The translations under genes were made by a program, and so were the position numbers. A model generated the notes under the pieces. That model searched no databases. It was not told the DNA's origin and saw only the letters and a list, made by a program, of their open reading frames with translations. 6,997 nucleotides of DNA from Chloroflexota bacterium (GTDB lineage: Bacteria > Chloroflexota > Dehalococcoidia > SM23-28-2 > RBG-16-64-32). The DNA is taken from positions 1 through 6,997 of the forward strand of contig JADFNQ010000068.1 of NCBI GenBank assembly GCA_022563285.1. The letters are read 5' to 3'. This document shows positions 5,275 to 6,997 of the stretch, piece by piece. Each line of letters begins with the position of its first letter. The stretch's first letter is position 1.

Positions 5275-6789
5275 TCAGCCCCGAGTGGGGAACAGCTCCC
5301 GCAGCACCCGCCGCGCCACCTCGCGGTCATCGCACTCGTAAGAGCCGTCGGCGAGGTGGACCTCACGCTCGTGGCCCTTCCCGGCCAAGAGCACCACGTC
5401 CTCGTCCACGGCCATCGCCAGCGCCTGCGCTATCGCCTCCCGCCGGTCGGGCACGACGGCGAAGTCGTGGCCCCCCTTCTTGCCGGCCTCGCGAAGCCCG
5501 CGGGCGATCTCGGCGATGATACCATCGCGATCCTCGGAGTACGGGTTGTCGTCCGTGACGTACGTGTAGTCGGCCAGCTCCGCCGCCGCCCGGCCCATCG
5601 GGTAGCGCCGGTCCACCTCCCGCTCACCGATGCAGCCGAAGACGGCGATGACACGGCCGCGGCTGTTGGCGCGCAGCTCCGACAGGACCCGACGCAGCGA
5701 CTGCGGGGCGTGGGCGAAATCGACGACGACGCTGAACGGCTGCCCCTCATCTATACGCTCCATGCGTCCGGGCGCTCCCGGCCAGGACTCCAGGCCACGT
5801 ACTATGGGGGTCAGCTCCAGCCCCAGTGCCAGGCCGGCCGCCGCGGCCGCGAGGGCGTTGGCCACGTTGAACGCTCCGGGCCGGCCCAGGCGGACCTCCG
5901 CGGCTCCGGCCGGCGTCCGCAGCCGGAATCGCGTCCCCCAGCCGTCCGGCCGCAGGTCCCCAGCGCTGATGTCGGCGGGGCGATCGAGGCCGTAGGTGAT
6001 GACCCGCGCCCGGGTTAGAGAGCGAAAGCGGCGGTGGGCTGGGTCGTCGGCGTTCAGTACGGCCGTCTTGGCGAGGCCCTTGTCCGCAGACGTGTCCAGC
6101 ATCTGGAACAGGCGGCCCTTCGCCGCCAGGTACTCACCCTCTGTGCCGTGGAACTCCATGTGGTCGCTGCTCACGTTCGTCATCACAGCCAGGTCAAACT
6201 CGCAGCCGTCCAGGCGGTGCAGTGCCAGCCCGTGAGAGGTAGCCTCCAGCACGGCACGGCGACAACCGGCGTCCGCCATTTGGGCGAGCATGGACTGCAC
6301 CTGCGGGGACTCAGGGGTGGTGAAACGGCCGCTATCCGCGAGCGCGCGCCCGGCCGCCCGGTTCTCCGCGGTGGTCATCAAGCCGATGCGCTCTCCCACT
6401 GACTCCAGGACGTGGGCGATGAGGTGGCAGAGGCTCGTCTTGCCGTCGGTGCCCGTGACGCCGATGACGGTGAGCCGTCGAGCGGGCCAAGCGAAGAAGG
6501 CGGCGGCGGCGCGGGGGAGCGCCTCACGCGTGTTCGGCACTACCAGGCAGGGCACAGCCAGCGACGCCCACTTGGGTCGGCGGTCCGCCTGCACTAAGAG
6601 AGCGGTGGCGCCGGCAGCTACCGCCTCTTGCGCATAGTCGTGGCCGTCGGTACGGAACCCTGGCACGGCCGCGAACAGCGCCCCCGGCCGGACCCGACGC
6701 GAGTCGTACTCGATGGCGCTAAGCTCCGTATCGCCGGAGCCGGTGATCTCCGCACCCGGAAGGTGGACAGCCAGATCCTTCAGAAGCAT
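5275..6789 (-). CDS. murE: UDP-MurNAc-L-Ala-D-Glu : third-residue amino acid ligase MurE
   Basis: MurE adds the third stem-peptide amino acid (meso-DAP, Lys or Orn depending on lineage) to UDP-MurNAc-dipeptide with ATP, in the cytoplasm. With ATG 6789 the product has 504 residues (numbers here count from the TTG at 6795, two codons earlier). It has a MurE N-terminal domain with EYDSRRVRPGALFAAVPG (29-46), the ATP P-loop GVTGTDGKTS (112-121), EATSHGL (184-190), NVSSDHMEFHG (207-217), the expected carbamylated Lys226 in YLAAKGRLF, a central-domain GAFNVANALAA (307-317), and a C-terminal Mur ligase domain with VVDFAHAP (357-364), VFGCIGERE (385-393) and CDDREVARRVL (488-498). The family DNPR motif that binds meso-DAP reads DNPY (416-419), so the substrate may differ. 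No Shine-Dalgarno precedes either start; TTATCT (6796-6801) 6 nt before the ATG might allow leaderless initiation. It follows rnpB directly. Confidence 0.92.
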   Translation of the reverse strand: MLLKDLAVHLPGAEITGSGDTELSAIEYDSRRVRPGALFAAVPGFRTDGHDYAQEAVAAGATALLVQADRRPKWASLAVPCLVVPNTREALPRAAAAFFAWPARRLTVIGVTGTDGKTSLCHLIAHVLESVGERIGLMTTAENRAAGRALADSGRFTTPESPQVQSMLAQMADAGCRRAVLEATSHGLALHRLDGCEFDLAVMTNVSSDHMEFHGTEGEYLAAKGRLFQMLDTSADKGLAKTAVLNADDPAHRRFRSLTRARVITYGLDRPADISAGDLRPDGWGTRFRLRTPAGAAEVRLGRPGAFNVANALAAAAAGLALGLELTPIVRGLESWPGAPGRMERIDEGQPFSVVVDFAHAPQSLRRVLSELRANSRGRVIAVFGCIGEREVDRRYPMGRAAAELADYTYVTDDNPYSEDRDGIIAEIARGLREAGKKGGHDFAVVPDRREAIAQALAMAVDEDVVLLAGKGHEREVHLADGSYECDDREVARRVLRELFPTRG

Positions 6790-6793
6790 CGCC

Positions 6794-6821
6794 AAAGATA
6801 AGAACGGCCTCGCGGCCGTTC
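6794..6821 (-). terminator. Intrinsic terminator after rnpB
   Basis: On the minus strand GAACGGCC-GCGA-GGCCGTTC (6802-6821) forms a perfect 8-bp stem with a GNRA tetraloop, followed by TTATCTTT (6 of 8 T). It lies just past the 3' end of RNase P RNA and ends at the murE start, so it probably releases rnpB while allowing some read-through or a new start for murE. Confidence 0.7.
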
Positions 6822-6834
6822 CGTTTCCCGTAGT

Positions 6835-6997
6835 GGCCCAGTAGACCTGTAGGCCGAGTCCTGTAGTCGCCGGAGGCGACCGGTGACCATCAATCTAGCC
6901 CCGCCGTCGCCGACGGGGTCAAGCGGCCAACCCGAGGGCTCCGGGCCGGGCGCCCTCCACCTGCCAGAGGGCAGGCAAGCCCTCCTATTTGGCCTTG
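6835..6997 (-). ncRNA. rnpB: RNase P RNA, bacterial type A, 3' part (5' part beyond window)
   Basis: The catalytic RNA of RNase P, which removes 5' leaders from pre-tRNAs. The minus strand opens at the edge with the conserved CAAGGCCAAATAGG block (6984-6997), then P16 GAGGGCT/AGCCCTC, P17 CCTGCC-CTCT-GGCAGG (6961-6976), the L15 GGGTTGG region holding the GGU that pairs with tRNA CCA (6930-6932), GCTTGA, P18 (CCCCGTCG-GCGA-CGGCGGGG, about 6899-6918) with its GNRA loop, the CTAGAT-GATGG segment (about 6887-6898), a P19 hairpin GTCGCC-TCC-GGCGAC (about 6864-6879), and the near-terminal ACAGGACTCGGCCTACAGG. The order matches E. coli M1 RNA apart from the P19 addition. The exact 3' end (about 6835-6845) is uncertain, because its P1 partner lies outside the window. 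Confidence 0.9.

Noticed and set aside
5356..6018. 220-codon plus-strand open frame within murE
   Set aside because: Antisense shadow of murE, whose motifs are complete in the other frame.

Overview
The window is a GC-rich bacterial housekeeping segment with short intergenic gaps and no mobile elements, CRISPR arrays or tRNA genes. The lineage cannot be fixed from this sequence alone. A short-type HisG paired with HisZ, a long NfeD beside a slipin, a biotin ligase without a DNA-binding domain, a MurE without the usual DAP-binding Arg, and probable leaderless starts would all fit a Chloroflexota-like bacterium (low-confidence inference).

Layout, left to right. A minus-strand histidine unit (hisZ then hisG, overlapping by 8 bp; hisG runs off the left edge) starts from a good sigma-70-type promoter near 1932-1960. 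Divergent from it on the plus strand is a two-gene membrane unit: a long-form NfeD serine protease (2030-3367) and a slipin/SPFH protein (3385-4239), a known protease and membrane-scaffold pairing. The slipin meets biotin-protein ligase birA (4236-5015, minus) convergently, and the two stop codons share one CTAG. Upstream of birA, 5042-5239 holds a compact minus-strand unit: promoter, a Shine-Dalgarno region with a 13-nt match to the 16S tail complement, a 23-codon ORF, strong possible RNA folds including a candidate pseudoknot, and a perfect palindromic terminator. Then comes murE (5275-6789, minus), and at the right edge the 3' part of RNase P RNA (rnpB, minus) with its terminator hairpin directly before murE.

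Functionally the genes are separate housekeeping modules: histidine biosynthesis (HisZG catalyses the first step), membrane quality control (NfeD/slipin), biotinylation of carboxylases (BirA), peptidoglycan precursor synthesis (MurE) and tRNA 5' maturation (RNase P). The items most worth a second look are the 5042-5239 small gene / structured RNA, the degenerate PRPP loop of HisG, and the DNPY motif of MurE.
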